Source of the DNA: Gigantopelta aegis
Lineage: Eukaryota; Mollusca; Gastropoda; Neomphalida; Peltospiridae
Assembly: GCF_016097555.1 (NCBI RefSeq)
Contig: NC_054701.1
Location: 66,647,598-66,711,597 of the forward strand
Reading direction: 5' to 3'
Length of the DNA stretch: 64,000 nt
Shown: piece after piece, positions 19,640-31,028 of the stretch
Position numbering within the stretch: the first letter of the stretch is position 1
Layout of the letters: each line of letters opens with the position of its first letter
Notes under the pieces: model-generated
The model's database searches: none
What the model saw: the letters and a program-made list of their open reading frames with translations, nothing else
What the model was told of the DNA's origin: nothing
Made by a program: the position numbers and the translations under genes

Positions 19640-19806
19640 GTCTGTCCAGGACAGTGGGTTAGTTGTTAGTGGTTAGTGAGAAAGAAGAGCGTGTAGTGGT
19701 CTTGCACCTACCTATTGAGTCGTTAAAACTCGCTCTGGTGGGAGCCGATAGCAGGATGCGTGTACCTATGTCCGATAGCTTAACCATCATACCACCGAGG
19801 CAGGTT
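19640..19806 (-). repeat. SINE-3 (third tRNA-type head), copy A
   Basis: Read on the minus strand: CCTGCCTCGGTGGTATGGTTAAGC resembles a tRNA-type head with an A box, followed by a region reading GAGCGAGTTTTAACGACTCA. The counterpart at 42048-42214 keeps more of the head. This head and body differ from the two abundant SINE families. Confidence 0.55.
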
Positions 19807-20532
19807 GCATTAAATGTGTTCCAGGTGTGTAGATTATAACCACACTTACCGTCCATTTTGACGGGTTGAAACTAGGGTCTGCGACTTTAACAAAATAACA
19901 CTACTTCACTATTTGGCATGTTTCTTTTTATAAATGTAGTTAATTTTGGCGAGAATATAAATGTATATTATATGTGACAGCAGAGTCGAATAGTTATTTT
20001 AGTTTAACCATTTTTTCAGAAAATTTCAACTTTAAAATGACTGTGTTAATCTAAAAAAAAATCATGAATTTTCAGCCAGTTTATAAATTAACTACATGTA
20101 ATTCACTCAGGCACTTTCGCAAACTGCGTAAATCTGATTTTGCAAACTGAATGATTTTAGACATTTGACTGTAACATAATATAAGTATACGAATACAGGT
20201 CACATTTATGGGTGATTGGTTGCTGAATATGCATTCCAGTATGGACTACATCATAAAGTGTGTACATAGCACAGTAATAAAAAAATAAAAAAATAAAAAT
20301 TCAAAAATTTCAAAACTTTACAAAAAAGGATATATATATCATTTGATGTTACAGGAAGTGTAAATGTTATATTTATTTATGCAGTTCAACAATTATTGCT
20401 GTAAACGGAGGGAAAATGAGGAATCGACCTACCTGAAAATTGAGTCATGCGCACAACTCATTTCCTAGTGACATAATAACACTTCGAGTTATCATACTGA
20501 CCTACATTCTGCCTCCTGGCTTTAATCAAGTT
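19807..20532. other. Non-coding DNA
   Basis: AT-rich. The segment about 20338-20500 (GTTACAGGAAGTGTAAATGT...) recurs in copy B and, inverted, at about 32283-32435. No gene. Confidence 0.55.
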
Positions 20533-21195
20533 AAAGGGTTTTTTAACGTCACCACTAGAGCACATTGATTTATTAATTATCGGATATTGGATGTCAAACG
20601 TTTGGTAATTTTGACATGTAGTCTTAGAGAGGAAACTCTCCACTTTTCCATTTATAGCAAGGGATCTTTTATATGCACCATCCCACAGACAGGATAGCAC
20701 ATACCATGCCCTTTGATATACCAGTCGTGGTGCACTGGCTGCAACGAGAAATAGCCTAAAGCTGAGATTCCTTTTGTCCGGTTGCGTTTGCGGCTCCGTT
20801 TGCGGTGCGGTGCGGCTTAATCAAGCCAGCTTGATCCATTGAGAGTGAGTCCATTACTGCGGTCCGTTTACTTTTAGTTATCCGAAACCGCATGCGCTTA
20901 TTTCAATCGCTCCGTGGGGCGATTTATCCGTTTCACCGTGCGGTAATTTTAGGGGAATCCCATGTGTAATTTTCACCAACGTGTAGATTGGCACCAAAAG
21001 GTTGTATAAACGCATACTTTGTCGTCGAATGGATTCACTCAAAACGTATTGTAAACCCAACCGCAAACGGAGTCGTAAACGGAGCCGCAAACGCAACCGG
21101 ACAAAAGGAATCTCAGCCTAACGAGCCTCCGACTGAGATAGATCCTAGACCGACCGCGCATCAGGCGAGCGCTGTACCACTGGGCTACGTCCCGA
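20533..21195 (-). repeat. SINE (mosaic head/tail) interrupted by a MITE
   Basis: Tail AACGTCACCACTAGAGCACA and core GGGATCTTTTATATGCACCA at 20533-20761; tRNA-like head at 21117-21195 (B-box-like region around GATAGATCCTAGACC, ACTGGGCTACGTCCCG). It is split by the element at 20762-21116. The uninterrupted version is in copy B at 43958-44262. Confidence 0.85.
20762..21116. mobile_element. 355-bp MITE with long TIRs
   Basis: It begins CTGAGATTCCTTTTGTCCGG and ends in the reverse complement; the inverted repeats extend about 45-60 bp through GTTGCGTTTGCGGCTCCGTTT. The flanks CCTAAAG (20755-20761) and CCTAACG (21117-21123) look like a 7-bp target duplication with one mismatch. There is no coding capacity. 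The matching place in copy B lacks it, which proves insertion. Confidence 0.88.
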
Positions 21196-22297
21196 CCCTG
21201 GTACAAATTTGAAAAAGAAAGACAAACTGAATCGAATGTGACAAAACACACCGCACTGTGTTGGCGCGAACTGCAAATCTGGCAGAAAAGATTTAGAACA
21301 TACTTTATATTTTGACAACGCAGACTCAGCTTAAGTGGCTTTGGGCCGGGTCTTTCTATAAATAGAGATCAAAACGTATTGAAGACACCGCATATATTTT
21401 TAAAATCTGGAAGTCAACTGCTTATTACAATGGACTGGATACGCCATAATTATCTAGTAGAGCTACTATTTGACAATTGTTATTTTATGTTATGGTGAAA
21501 AGGAATCATATTTAATTAGCTTATAAAATTCTGGGACAAAATCAAAATCTAGCTTATAGTTTTAACTCATACTAACGTGAGCGCATACGAGCATATAAAA
21601 ATAATGAAATTTCCATTACTACAGGGCTTATTCCAAAGGTCAGTTAATTGTCGTTGTCGGTATTGTTTTAAGTTTAAGTGATTTGCATGAAATAAGAACA
21701 GATCAGACCTAAATTGACACCAAGACTTACATGATGACATAATCCTCCAAATATTACTGTAATACACAATAAGTAGGCTACGTTATTTATGCTTTCTAAT
21801 ATGATAAGTACAAAATCTATTTTGGTAAAAAAGTAATTTGTACATATTTATTTTTCTTTCGATATTTATTTTATTAGTAGCCTACTATTGTAGCATTTAC
21901 AATATCCAAATTGAAGCACTATAGGAAGACAGTCACGCCCGAGAAATTCTTTACTGGAGATTTTACCACTCTTGCATCTCAGTTTATTTCATCCCTCTGG
22001 CATCGCCAGAAAGAGGACTGCTACCATAGACTATTTGTATACTATAGCACGCGCAGTTCTACCTTTATTCTCTTTGTACTGCATTATTATTTATTTAATT
22101 ACTTCAGAGACAACGCAAGTCAAGCTGCATACCTTGGCTGTTCTAGCATTTTGTATTCACCCCTGTATTAAACTGAGATTAAATCTGTATAATGTAATGG
22201 TAATTTGTACTGGATTTCTTTTCTTATTTTATTTTTATTTTATTCATTGTTGGCGACCATGGTTTTCATGTTTATTTTCTAACATGATATATGTATA

Positions 22298-22384
<87 letters not shown>

Positions 22385-22405
22385 ATATGTATATACATAT
22401 ACATG

Positions 22406-22465
<60 letters not shown>

Positions 22466-22887
22466 CTTACAACTTACCTTTATTGTTTTAGACTGCCTAC
22501 TAACCACGGTCAGTACTTTAAAATATGTCTTTCGGACGCAATTGATTGATCCCAAAATATATGGACACCAAATCCATCACTAAAATCACAAAATTACCAT
22601 AATTGTTTGAAACAAATAAATAAAATATCATGTGTAATAACCACACAATATTTTACTCTAAACTGCACAATTATTTACTCTATTAATTTTTTAATCGTAA
22701 AATGCATTACTCGAAAAAAAACATCACTTTCACTTAGCCAAACGTTGGTTTGTGTCGTGTAATACAATCTACACAACTGTAACTGAACTTTTCTCTTTAA
22801 AAAATGTTTGCACTAATTGTATTCTTAATTTTTTTTACAAGTGCCTGTTATATATACACTCAATCTTATTTCAACACAAATATGGGA
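21196..22887. other. Intergenic DNA with TA microsatellite
   Basis: No gene is recognised. Long (TA)n tracts lie at about 22299-22376 and 22417-22460 around a TGTATATG-rich centre. Reading frames crossing this (to about 22583) are repeat artefacts. Confidence 0.6.
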
Positions 22888-23095
22888 TAGTCCAGTGGCA
22901 GAACAGAAAAGCATGTTTTAGGGTATATACAATGTTTTATCTTTGTGTCTAGTAGATTGGACCTTCCTGGACATATTTCAGCCGGGTGACAAGCTGTCAC
23001 CCGTGAGCAATTTGTTTTACAACCTAAATTCAAAATGGCCGCCACGAAATATTGGTTTTTGCTATATCTTTGCTAATAATGGACATAGAGGGCTG
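22888..23095 (+). repeat. Left TIR of the large element
   Basis: Aligns to the reverse complement of about 30531-30720 with small indels. It contains AAATGGCCGCC at about 23033. Confidence 0.85.
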
Positions 23096-23344
23096 ATGTT
23101 TGTGGCAAACTCCAGGTTTTCATATGCTAGAAGCACAATAACATGGTTATATAGGGTCTATAATAAAACTTTCATTGGTGTCCAGGTACATTTGTGAAAA
23201 AAAATATGAAAAAAATGCCCGAAAACAAAATCATACTCATGATTTTGAAGATGACCTTCAGTATGGCAAATGAAAGGATTTAACTACTTTCCAAAACTTC
23301 TGAAAGATTTATTTTTCATTTTATCTTACATCTTAAAATACCAA

Positions 23345-23381
<37 letters not shown>

Positions 23382-26040
23382 ATGACATATACATCAGAGC
23401 AGCAAACAATCACACGTCTCCAAAAATCTGAGATGAGAGAAGACATCCTTCCACACATACCAGTGCAACGATATGATGGTCCCCAGAAACCCGACATGCC
23501 TGTTGAGAAGTCTACCCATTCACCTTTGCCACTCAGGATAGTTGCTTCTCAACAAATCTCAATACAGAGGGCCCAGTACATGGGCTATACCTTCATGCAA
23601 GGTGTAGTGTGTGAGCCTACCATTCCTGAGTTTAATGGCTTCAATACAGGTCATTCCAGGGAGCAAGGACATACTGTTAAACCTAAGACAAGGGTAGTGT
23701 ACTTGCCTTTGGTAGATATGATACCTTCTAACCCTGATACGATGCTTACAGCTATGGCTGAAGTACAGTGACAGACTAATAGCTGTGGACAAGCATATAC
23801 CATCTTCACTAATGATCAACAGCTATATCGAGTGGTGGTTACCATAACATGGTCGCATCCAGAGAGATTTACACACTTCATCCCACGTCTGGGTGGCATG
23901 CACACTCTCATGAACTTTGTTGGCTCAGTTGGAACATTGATGAGTGATTCAGGCTTGGAAGACATAATGAAAGCTGCCTTTGGAGGCATTCACAAAATGT
24001 TGTCTGGCAAAAACGTTCACCAGAATGTTCGGGCTTTGCGGATAGTAGTTAAGGAATTGCTACGTAGCATCCTGACTGGTACTAAAGATGTCACATGTTA
24101 CACAGACTTGATGTCTCTCCTGAAGGAGACATGTACATAGTCAACTTTCATGCGGTACGGTCATGGGCCTGGTGGCATCATAGGTATCACGCTGAAACCA
24201 ACACCTCTGAAAAGATGGGCTCTTGGTCTTCACATCTGTAGTCGGCTGACCAAGGGTGTAGCAGCAATGAGAGAAGGTGATGACCATATTACTGTGACAG
24301 CTCACAAGGAACAAATGTCATATAGGAAAGGGCTGATGTGGCTGATAGACAACACATACTAGAAAAGCTAGCTGTGTGCATCGATCCTCTCCAACCAGAC
24401 AGTCACCCGAAAAGGCTCATCAACATTGTGACTGGTAAGATTGCTCCAGATAGTGTAAATGCTGATAACTATGTTGTGACAGGCAAACAACAGATGGGAG
24501 AATACGAAGAGAGTTGGTCTGGCAGTTTTCACAAGCCCCTAAAGGAGGTAATCACCATGGCAGCATCAAGGAAGCAGATCAAAGTTGGTCAAGTGCTGTA
24601 TATGATACCACACTGATATATTCCAGGGTCTTAGGTCTACAGAAAGTGAGGAATATTGATTTAGAGTGTGTTCTGAAGTACGAACTGGTACCTGTACCCA
24701 CCTCCATGTTTGACAATAATGGTGACATGCGGCTACACAAGTCAAAATCAACTCTTAAGAAGAAGTTACAGGTTGAAATATCTGACAGGACATTCCATCC
24801 CCCAGAGGGCATTATAATGGACGGATGTGCAGTGCTATGGGTGATCAACTGGCCATCACATGGAACTGTCCAGGATTATATCCATAATCTGCTCAGTTAT
24901 CTTGCACAAGTTTAAACAAGTGTGATACCTACCTTGTTTTTGACAAGTATTATGACAACAGTATAAAAGCTGCCACTTGGAATGCCAGAGCAGAGAAGGA
25001 TGCAAGCAGACAGCACCAGTTGTTATTGAGCACACCTCTACCAGTCCAGAAGGTCATCCTAACGGTCACACCAAATAAGGTTCAGCTCATCAAACTCATA
25101 TGTACCTACCTCAGAGACCATGCAGATATACTGCCACAGAATGGAAACACCCTAGTGATAACAGGACCTGATCCCACTCCTGTCCATCCAGCAAGCTGTC
25201 CATCTGGCAACAACAGACGTTAACAGCATCAGAGTGGTAGCTGATGACACAGATGTGTTTGTGCTGTTGCTGTATATTGCACCACCCAGCAGTTGACCTG
25301 TAATCTCGTGATGGCTGGAACCAGTCATGGCAGGACATCAGTGGACATAAAAGCCACTGCAGAGAAGCATAGTGGCATCATTCCATACCTGTTGGCTGCA
25401 CATATTCTCTCCGGCTGTGACATTGTTGCCTACCTGCTGGGGATCGGCAAAATAACTGTTGTGAAGGTATTATCATCTGGGAAACCACTAGGGAAGCTAG
25501 GTGACCTACAGTTACAAATGGTTGATGTGATATCTGAGTCTACCTTATTTGTTGCTGCTTGTTATGGATCACCGGGATCAACCGACACGACTTCGTTGAG
25601 GTACACTGTTTGGTCATCTAAAATGTCCAATCCAAAGTTGAGTTCAGCTCCAGACTTGAAAACCCTTCCGCCAGCAACTGAGGCTTTTGAGGAATATGTG
25701 TATAGGGCACACCTGCAGACAGCTATATGGAAAGCTGCTCTCGATGCTGATACACCATCTATCAATCCTGTACATTATGGGTGGTCACTGGATGAGTCAT
25801 CTGGCACTCTGCTCCCCGTAGCCAAACCACCAGATGTTTCACCAGCTCCTGTTGATGTGTTGAAGTTGATTAGGTGTGGGTGCTTATCTCCAAGGCCTCG
25901 CTCAACATGCAGATGTAGTTGTCTGCAGCTCAGCTTTCATGTCCCATGTTCTGTGCATGTCATGGTAACACGGACTACAACAATAACCGTACAAGAACTG
26001 CTACAAATACTGTTGATGATGAAGATACTGGAGATGAATG

Positions 26041-26073
<33 letters not shown>

Positions 26074-26093
26074 TGTATACTGTATTGTTCTAG
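23382..26093 (+). pseudogene. Gene 1 of the TIR element: large protein with PIN/FEN-like region and Cys-rich tail
   Basis: The ATG at 23382 opens a frame that is broken by stops and shifts (ends at 23771, 24140, 24360, 24616 and 24915) but stays recognisable to 26093. Segments in order: YMGYTFMQGVV; TIFTNDQQLYRVVV; GGMHTLMNFVGSVGTLMSDS; SGLEDIMKAAFGG; MRYGHGPGGIIG; an ADDTDVFVLLL acidic motif (about 25243); LSGCDIVAYLLGIGK (about 25395-25450); and a cysteine cluster (CGC, then CRCSC). The DDTD plus GCD...GIGK pair recalls PIN/FEN-type nucleases (helix-hairpin-helix GIGK). The tail recalls CXC/tesmin-type zinc motifs. I have seen similar uncharacterised proteins in invertebrate genomes but cannot name the family. 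Function is inferred only. Confidence 0.6.
26041..26079. repeat. TGTA microsatellite
   Basis: (GTAT)n just after the cysteine cluster of gene 1. It distorts the end of that reading frame. Confidence 0.9.
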
Positions 26094-26342
26094 TTTTGAT
26101 AATATACCTACTGACACTAGTTTCATATCAGATCATTAAAAAATACTGTATGACATTGGCCAATGTTCTTAACTAAAAGTGAACATAAATATATAATGGA
26201 GTAATTTTACTCCATTGTAATGTTTGAGCTTCTATTGTAAATGACATAATATAACTATATAAACAGTATATCTTCATTGTTTTGGTGTCTGACATTTCAT
26301 TTTTCATTGAATACTAACAAAGGACATGATAAAACCAACACA

Positions 26343-27090
26343 CGCCTTTTTAGGCAATTAAAATGGATTCCTGGCGTATGAAAACATACAGTCTATGTTA
26401 GGCCAGGAGCATTAGCATATAACCTGGACAAAATTAGTAGAAAGCTGAATTTTTCAGTAAAGCTCCAGAAAGTCATACCTGTACCAACATCATAAAGTTC
26501 TGCAAATTCTACCTTGTGGCATTTTTTCAAATTCAAGATGGCCGCCATTACCATCAGCGATAAATGGGAAAACTCCAGAAGCACAATAACTGCTCAACCA
26601 CAGGCTTCAGAACAATGATTTTAATGTGTAAATCCATGGTTGGAGTGTGCTGAATCCAGTGTGTGCAAATAATCCAAGATGGCTACCAACAAAGCTAATA
26701 ATCGGCTAAAAAACAGGCATTTCTTTACTTTAGAGCTATAATAACACATAATTCACAATACATTAAACTGAAGAGGGGTTTTACAAACAAAATCTTTATA
26801 AATGGAGATAGGGCAAAACACAAAATGTCTGTTCTTGTTCAGCATGTGTGTGAATTATGTGAATTTTGACCTTGCGTATCAGTTTTCTTGTTCTTGTTTT
26901 ATAACATTATTTTACCAGTGGACTAAATACGTTACTAATTGCACTATCATTTATTTGTTGGGTAACAATAATTTACCCTTTTAGCATTGTAGGAGTACCT
27001 TCTGATGGATTGGCTAGTATTTTTCCATTTGATTTTCAATAAACAAAATGGCCGCCAACCCATATAAGGACAAATATGGAAATATGCATA
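26343..27090 (+). repeat. Internal copy of the element's subterminal region
   Basis: 26393-26700 matches the reverse complement of about 30230-30545 inside the right end. Shared blocks are GGCCAGGAGCATTAGC, AAATTAGTAGAAAGCTGAAT and AACAATGATTTTAATGTG. AAATGGCCGCC-type motifs occur at about 26538 and 27047. In plus orientation it looks like a left subterminal region placed directly in front of gene 2. Confidence 0.75.
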
Positions 27091-27101
27091 GCATTAGCTA
27101 A

Positions 27102-30075
27102 ATGTCATTTACACTTCGTTTCCTAATATTATCAATGAAGAAGATAGACCCCAACTTGTATAAATCTCGAGAACTGGTTGATTTATTGAGTAGCTTGTCA
27201 TTTGCAGATGATTACAGAGAGTTTCAGCGTCTGTATGATGCATTTTTTACAGATGAGCAGTTGTATGATATTGAGGGTGATCTTGTAAATTTTATATATG
27301 ACAATGCTGACATCAGTGTTAGAACCCTTACAGGTCATGGCACTTGGCACGTTCTTGGTGATATTGCACGTGTTACCTCTACAGGTGACAAAGTAGACCA
27401 GCCTGCCATTCCTAGGTCAACTCAAAAAGTCATGACTTTTGTCCAAACAGGTCAACTTAGAAAAGTACAAATCAAAGTGTACAAAAAGCCCACTGCCCCA
27501 TGATTGAAGTCCATCGTGATTGGGCCTCTTGAACCTCCCAAACCAAACCCACATATCCTGAAAGTGTCCAAATACTTGGATAGTATTTGGTTAGCAGGTT
27601 TCTCACTTGGCATCCCTGTTTCACAATGTCCATTATGGAGTAGATTCATGCAATGTGCTGTGACAGGAGATAATCATGAGAAAAGTCAGATTCAGATCTT
27701 GCCATTCATTAATCAGGACTCATCTCAATCTAAAACTATCTATTCTGCTTTGTGTTTTGCACAAAAGTTTTCCGAAAAGCATTCACTCGGTGTTTATCCT
27801 GTCACATTTGACCAATCCCTGTACATCAAGGCAATCGAAATTGTGACATCGTCTTTCCCAGAGCTCAATAAGATTGTTTTTAAGAATTTGGAGATTTCAC
27901 TTACTCATGTCGTATATGGGGTCAATTGGATATGTAATGGGTGGCAGTGGTTTAGAAGATCTGTGGGCAACTGTTTATGCTCCAGATACTGTCATCCATA
28001 TGAAGACAGGCCATACGTATACTCGTGCACCCCGCGCTCTTCTTTTGTTATCAGTAGCTATTGTGTCCAAATTACTACAGACACCTGGATGTCTCAGTAG
28101 CATAAATCTCACTCATCTCCAGGCTATACAACAATGTCTGCTGGATGGTCAATGTTCCACTGACTTTGTGGGCAATGATGAATATGTCCAAAAGCTCACA
28201 CATATTATGGATAGTCTGATGGAAGATGCAGCCACTCAAAGTAGAACGGGTAAACTTTGGGTTGAATATTTGAAACAAGTGTCCCTCATTAGGCGTTTCA
28301 TCCGAGCACAGCACACTGTAGTCAGTGAAATGATCCCCTTGTTCCATGCTGCTGGTCATAGGTCATATCGTATATGGCATATCTGCCCATTTCTACCTTG
28401 ATCAGATGAATGGGCTGATGGATATCATGTGTGCTAAGCAGTATTATACCTTCATCAAGAGAGGTTATTTTACCATTTGAAGAACAGATAAATTCTGGAG
28501 TTAAAACGTCAGTGACCAAACAATGGAATAAGATTTGATGCAATTGCTGAAAACCTCTGGAGGTATGGCACATGGTCGAGGAATTACAGACAGCACACTG
28601 AGCAAATGGTCGCATGTTAAGCCCCGCTGTATCCCAATCTGTGATGTCTTTACAGGTGTGCATTGTAACACCTCTGACAAGCATGTGGACCTTCATGTCA
28701 GTAGCACAGCACGAGATGGAAAAGACTATGAAACCTTCCTCCATTAGCTGGATGTGGATTCTCCATTCTCCTATGGAGAGCATAATAACTCGTTGATCTG
28801 TGTAGCAAGTGGTTAAAAAAAAAACGTATCACTATCCGTGGTGTTGAGTTTGAGGTAAATAGCACATTGTTATTGTTGAGGGTTACATTTGTGATTAAGG
28901 ATAATTCTGAGATGGAAGCTTATCTCCTTCACAAGTTTGCCAAACAGCCTTATTTGATAAAGGGATTATGAGGAAAAACACGAAGAGTGTTCTTGATAAC
29001 ATCCTAAAGTCAAAAGTAAATGTCCACCTTCACCTTTCTTATGACGCACGCTTCATCCTTGATGGAGGTCGCCTTCTACAAAGCTTGCCTTGGCGTACTG
29101 GTGCCACATATGACCAAATCTGTGACCACTATGTATCATATGTGCTTGAACACTATGGGCCAGACCCTGTCTTAGTGTTTGATGAATATGGCAGTGCAAC
29201 CTCAACAAAATCTGCTGAACAACAGCGATGAGCACAGCAGAACACATCAGCTGATATAGTCTTTGATTTTGAAATGAAAACTATAACATCTAAACAGGAT
29301 TTTTGGTGAAATGGCAAAAATAAAGATTGCTTAACCAAAACATTGATTGGAAAATTTAAGGGAGTAGGTCTGGTTGTGAAGCATAGCATCGCAAATGCTG
29401 TCTGGCTGATTGCATCAACTGACATGGATACTGCCCAAACACAAAATTGTTGTTGGTGTGACGACTGACACTGATTTGCTGGTGATGATGGTTGCACACG
29501 CCACCTCAAACATGAATCTATATATGCTTTCTGGGCACAACCCATTGCAAGTATAATGTACAGGTGAAATTCAAGCAACTTTTAGCAACGTCAAACAACA
29601 ACTAATGTACAGATACAGTGTCTGTCCTCTACAATCAAGGGAAGAAGAAGGCTCTTGCACAGGTTGATGATGGTGACAACTAGGACTGTTTGAGTGTCTT
29701 TTTCAGTCTAACACTCTCACAATTCTATACCAAGTGTTGGAGAGTTATTTCTGCTAAAGCTATATGGAGCAGTTAGGTTGAAGTCACTGGACAAGCATCG
29801 TTATGTCATGTATTTTCGATCTGTCCATAAAGCATCTTTATCATCATCTGGTTGTTAAGATAGAATCACTCCCTCGAACTTCAGTAGCTGGAAAATATCA
29901 TAGCTTTAGAGCATACTATACTTTCCAGCAATGGCAGGGGAAAGAGTTGTCACCAACTGAATGGGGATGGCCGTACAGGGAGGGACTGCTTGTTCCAATT
30001 GAAACTGACAGGCCTGTTGCTCCAGAGAAAATGCTGAACATTATATCCTGTGCCTACAAGGTTAACTATGAGTAG
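27102..30075 (+). pseudogene. Gene 2 of the TIR element: second PIN/FEN-like large protein
   Basis: The ATG at 27102 opens 133 codons that include YDNADISVRTLTGHGTWHVLG. After a stop at 27501-27503 the next segments (GPLEPPKPNPHILK..., VTFDQSLYIKAIEIV) follow to about 27900. Then YMGSIGYVMGGSGLEDLW aligns with the gene 1 segment VGSVGTLMSDSGLEDIM, so the two genes are paralogous in layout. Further on, LPWRTGATYDQICDHYVSYV and VFDEYGS..STKSAEQQR (29077-29230) and TDTDLLVMMVAH (about 29467) form a PIN-like nuclease outline. Many stops and shifts. The last readable segment ends at 30075. It belongs to a widespread family of unnamed invertebrate proteins as far as I recall; no function is assigned. 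Confidence 0.55.
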
Positions 30076-30530
30076 TCAAAAGTTGGTTTTAATTGCTTAT
30101 TGTGATCTCTTTTATAGTATATAGATGCAAATATAATATTTCTGTAGTACATATATAGTTATAAAGTTATGCAAATATTTCGATTTCGGAGCCAAATATT
30201 GGTCTCGTTGGCGGCCATTTTGGATTTATAATAATTAACTCAGCTCCAAGACAAATGTATATAGCTTCACTGGATTCAGCACACTTCAAATATGAATTTA
30301 CACATTAAAATCATTGTTCTAAGGCTGGTGGTTGAGCAGTTATGATATTTTTTTAGAGTTTTCCCATTTTTCTCTGATGTGATGGCGGCCATCTTGAATT
30401 TTAAAAAATGTCACAGGGTAGAATTTACAGAACTTAGTGATGTTGGCCTAGGTATGGTTTTTTAGAACTCTCCTGAAAAATTCAGCTTTCTACTAATTTT
30501 ATCCGGGTGCTTGTTATATTTTGGCTAATG

Positions 30531-30720
30531 CTCCTGGCCTATGTGCATTATTAGCTAAGATATGGCAAAAACAATATTTCGTGGCGGCCATTTTGAATTT
30601 AGCCTTGTCACCCGGCTGAAATATCTTCAGGAAGGTCCAATCTTCCAGCAATAACAATAAAACATTGTATATACCCTAAAACATGGTTTCTTAAAAAACC
30701 TCCATTATGCCACTGGACTA
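30531..30720 (-). repeat. Right TIR of the large element
   Basis: Mirror of 22888-23095. Inside it, 30200-30530 continues as a subterminal region with inverted GGCGGCCAT motifs at about 30209, 30384 and 30583. Confidence 0.85.
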
Positions 30721-30783
30721 GGTGAATTGCTTGAAATCAACACTCTCCTCTAACCCCACCCCACCCCCTTCAGTAACATGCAA

Positions 30784-31028
30784 GGGGCGGGACGGGTGGT
30801 GAACTACTCGCTTGATGCGCGGTCGGTCTATGATCGATCCCCGTCGGTAGGCCTATTGAGCTATTTCTCGTTCCAGCCAGTACACCATGACTGGTATATC
30901 AAAGGTCGTGGTATGTGCCATCCTGTCTATGGGATGGTGCATAAAAAAGATTCCTTGCTACTAATGAAAATATGTAGCGGGTTTCCTCTCTAAGACTATG
31001 TGTCAAAATTACCAAATGTTTGACAATC
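30784..31028 (+). repeat. SINE-2 head with ACTAG-type tail
   Basis: tRNA-like head GCGGGACGGGTGGTGAACTAC, B-box-like TGATCGATCCCCG, core CCATGACTGGTATATCAAAG and GCGGGTTTCCTCTCTAAGAC. It ends near TTTGACAATC, 3'-truncated. Confidence 0.82.

Larger units (their letters stand above)
1984..21195 (+). repeat. Segmental duplication, copy A (interrupted by Polinton and MITE)
   Basis: From the sequence TCGTATAAAGCTCAC at 1984 the window runs colinear with 33480-44262 in the same orientation. Shared landmarks in order are the SINE cluster, host gene exon 1, LINE 3' fragment, small MITE, exon 2, Tc1/mariner element, a further SINE and a final SINE. Copy A is interrupted by the Polinton (8673-17792) and a 355-bp MITE (20762-21116). 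The rest aligns with small indels and substitutions, so the duplication is not brand new. The left part (2230-2600) differs most between copies. Confidence 0.88.
22888..30720 (+). mobile_element. Large TIR element carrying two related degenerate genes
   Basis: The outer ends are inverted repeats. TAGTCCAGTGGCA at 22888 is mirrored by TGCCACTGGACTA at 30720. The similarity continues inward for about 200 bp, with blocks such as CATGTTTTAGGGTATATACA, GATTGGACCTTCCTG, ATTTCAGCCGGGTGACAAG and TTCAAAATGGCCGCCACG in the same order. The terminal TA on both sides may be the target duplication. The element spans 7.8 kb and contains two plus-strand degenerate genes (23382-26093 and 27102-30075) and a third subterminal segment between them. 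I do not recognise a named superfamily. The genes are broken, so the copy is dead. Confidence 0.8.

Noticed and set aside
22290..22583. Long frames of alternating Tyr and Ile on both strands
   Set aside because: Translation of a TA microsatellite.
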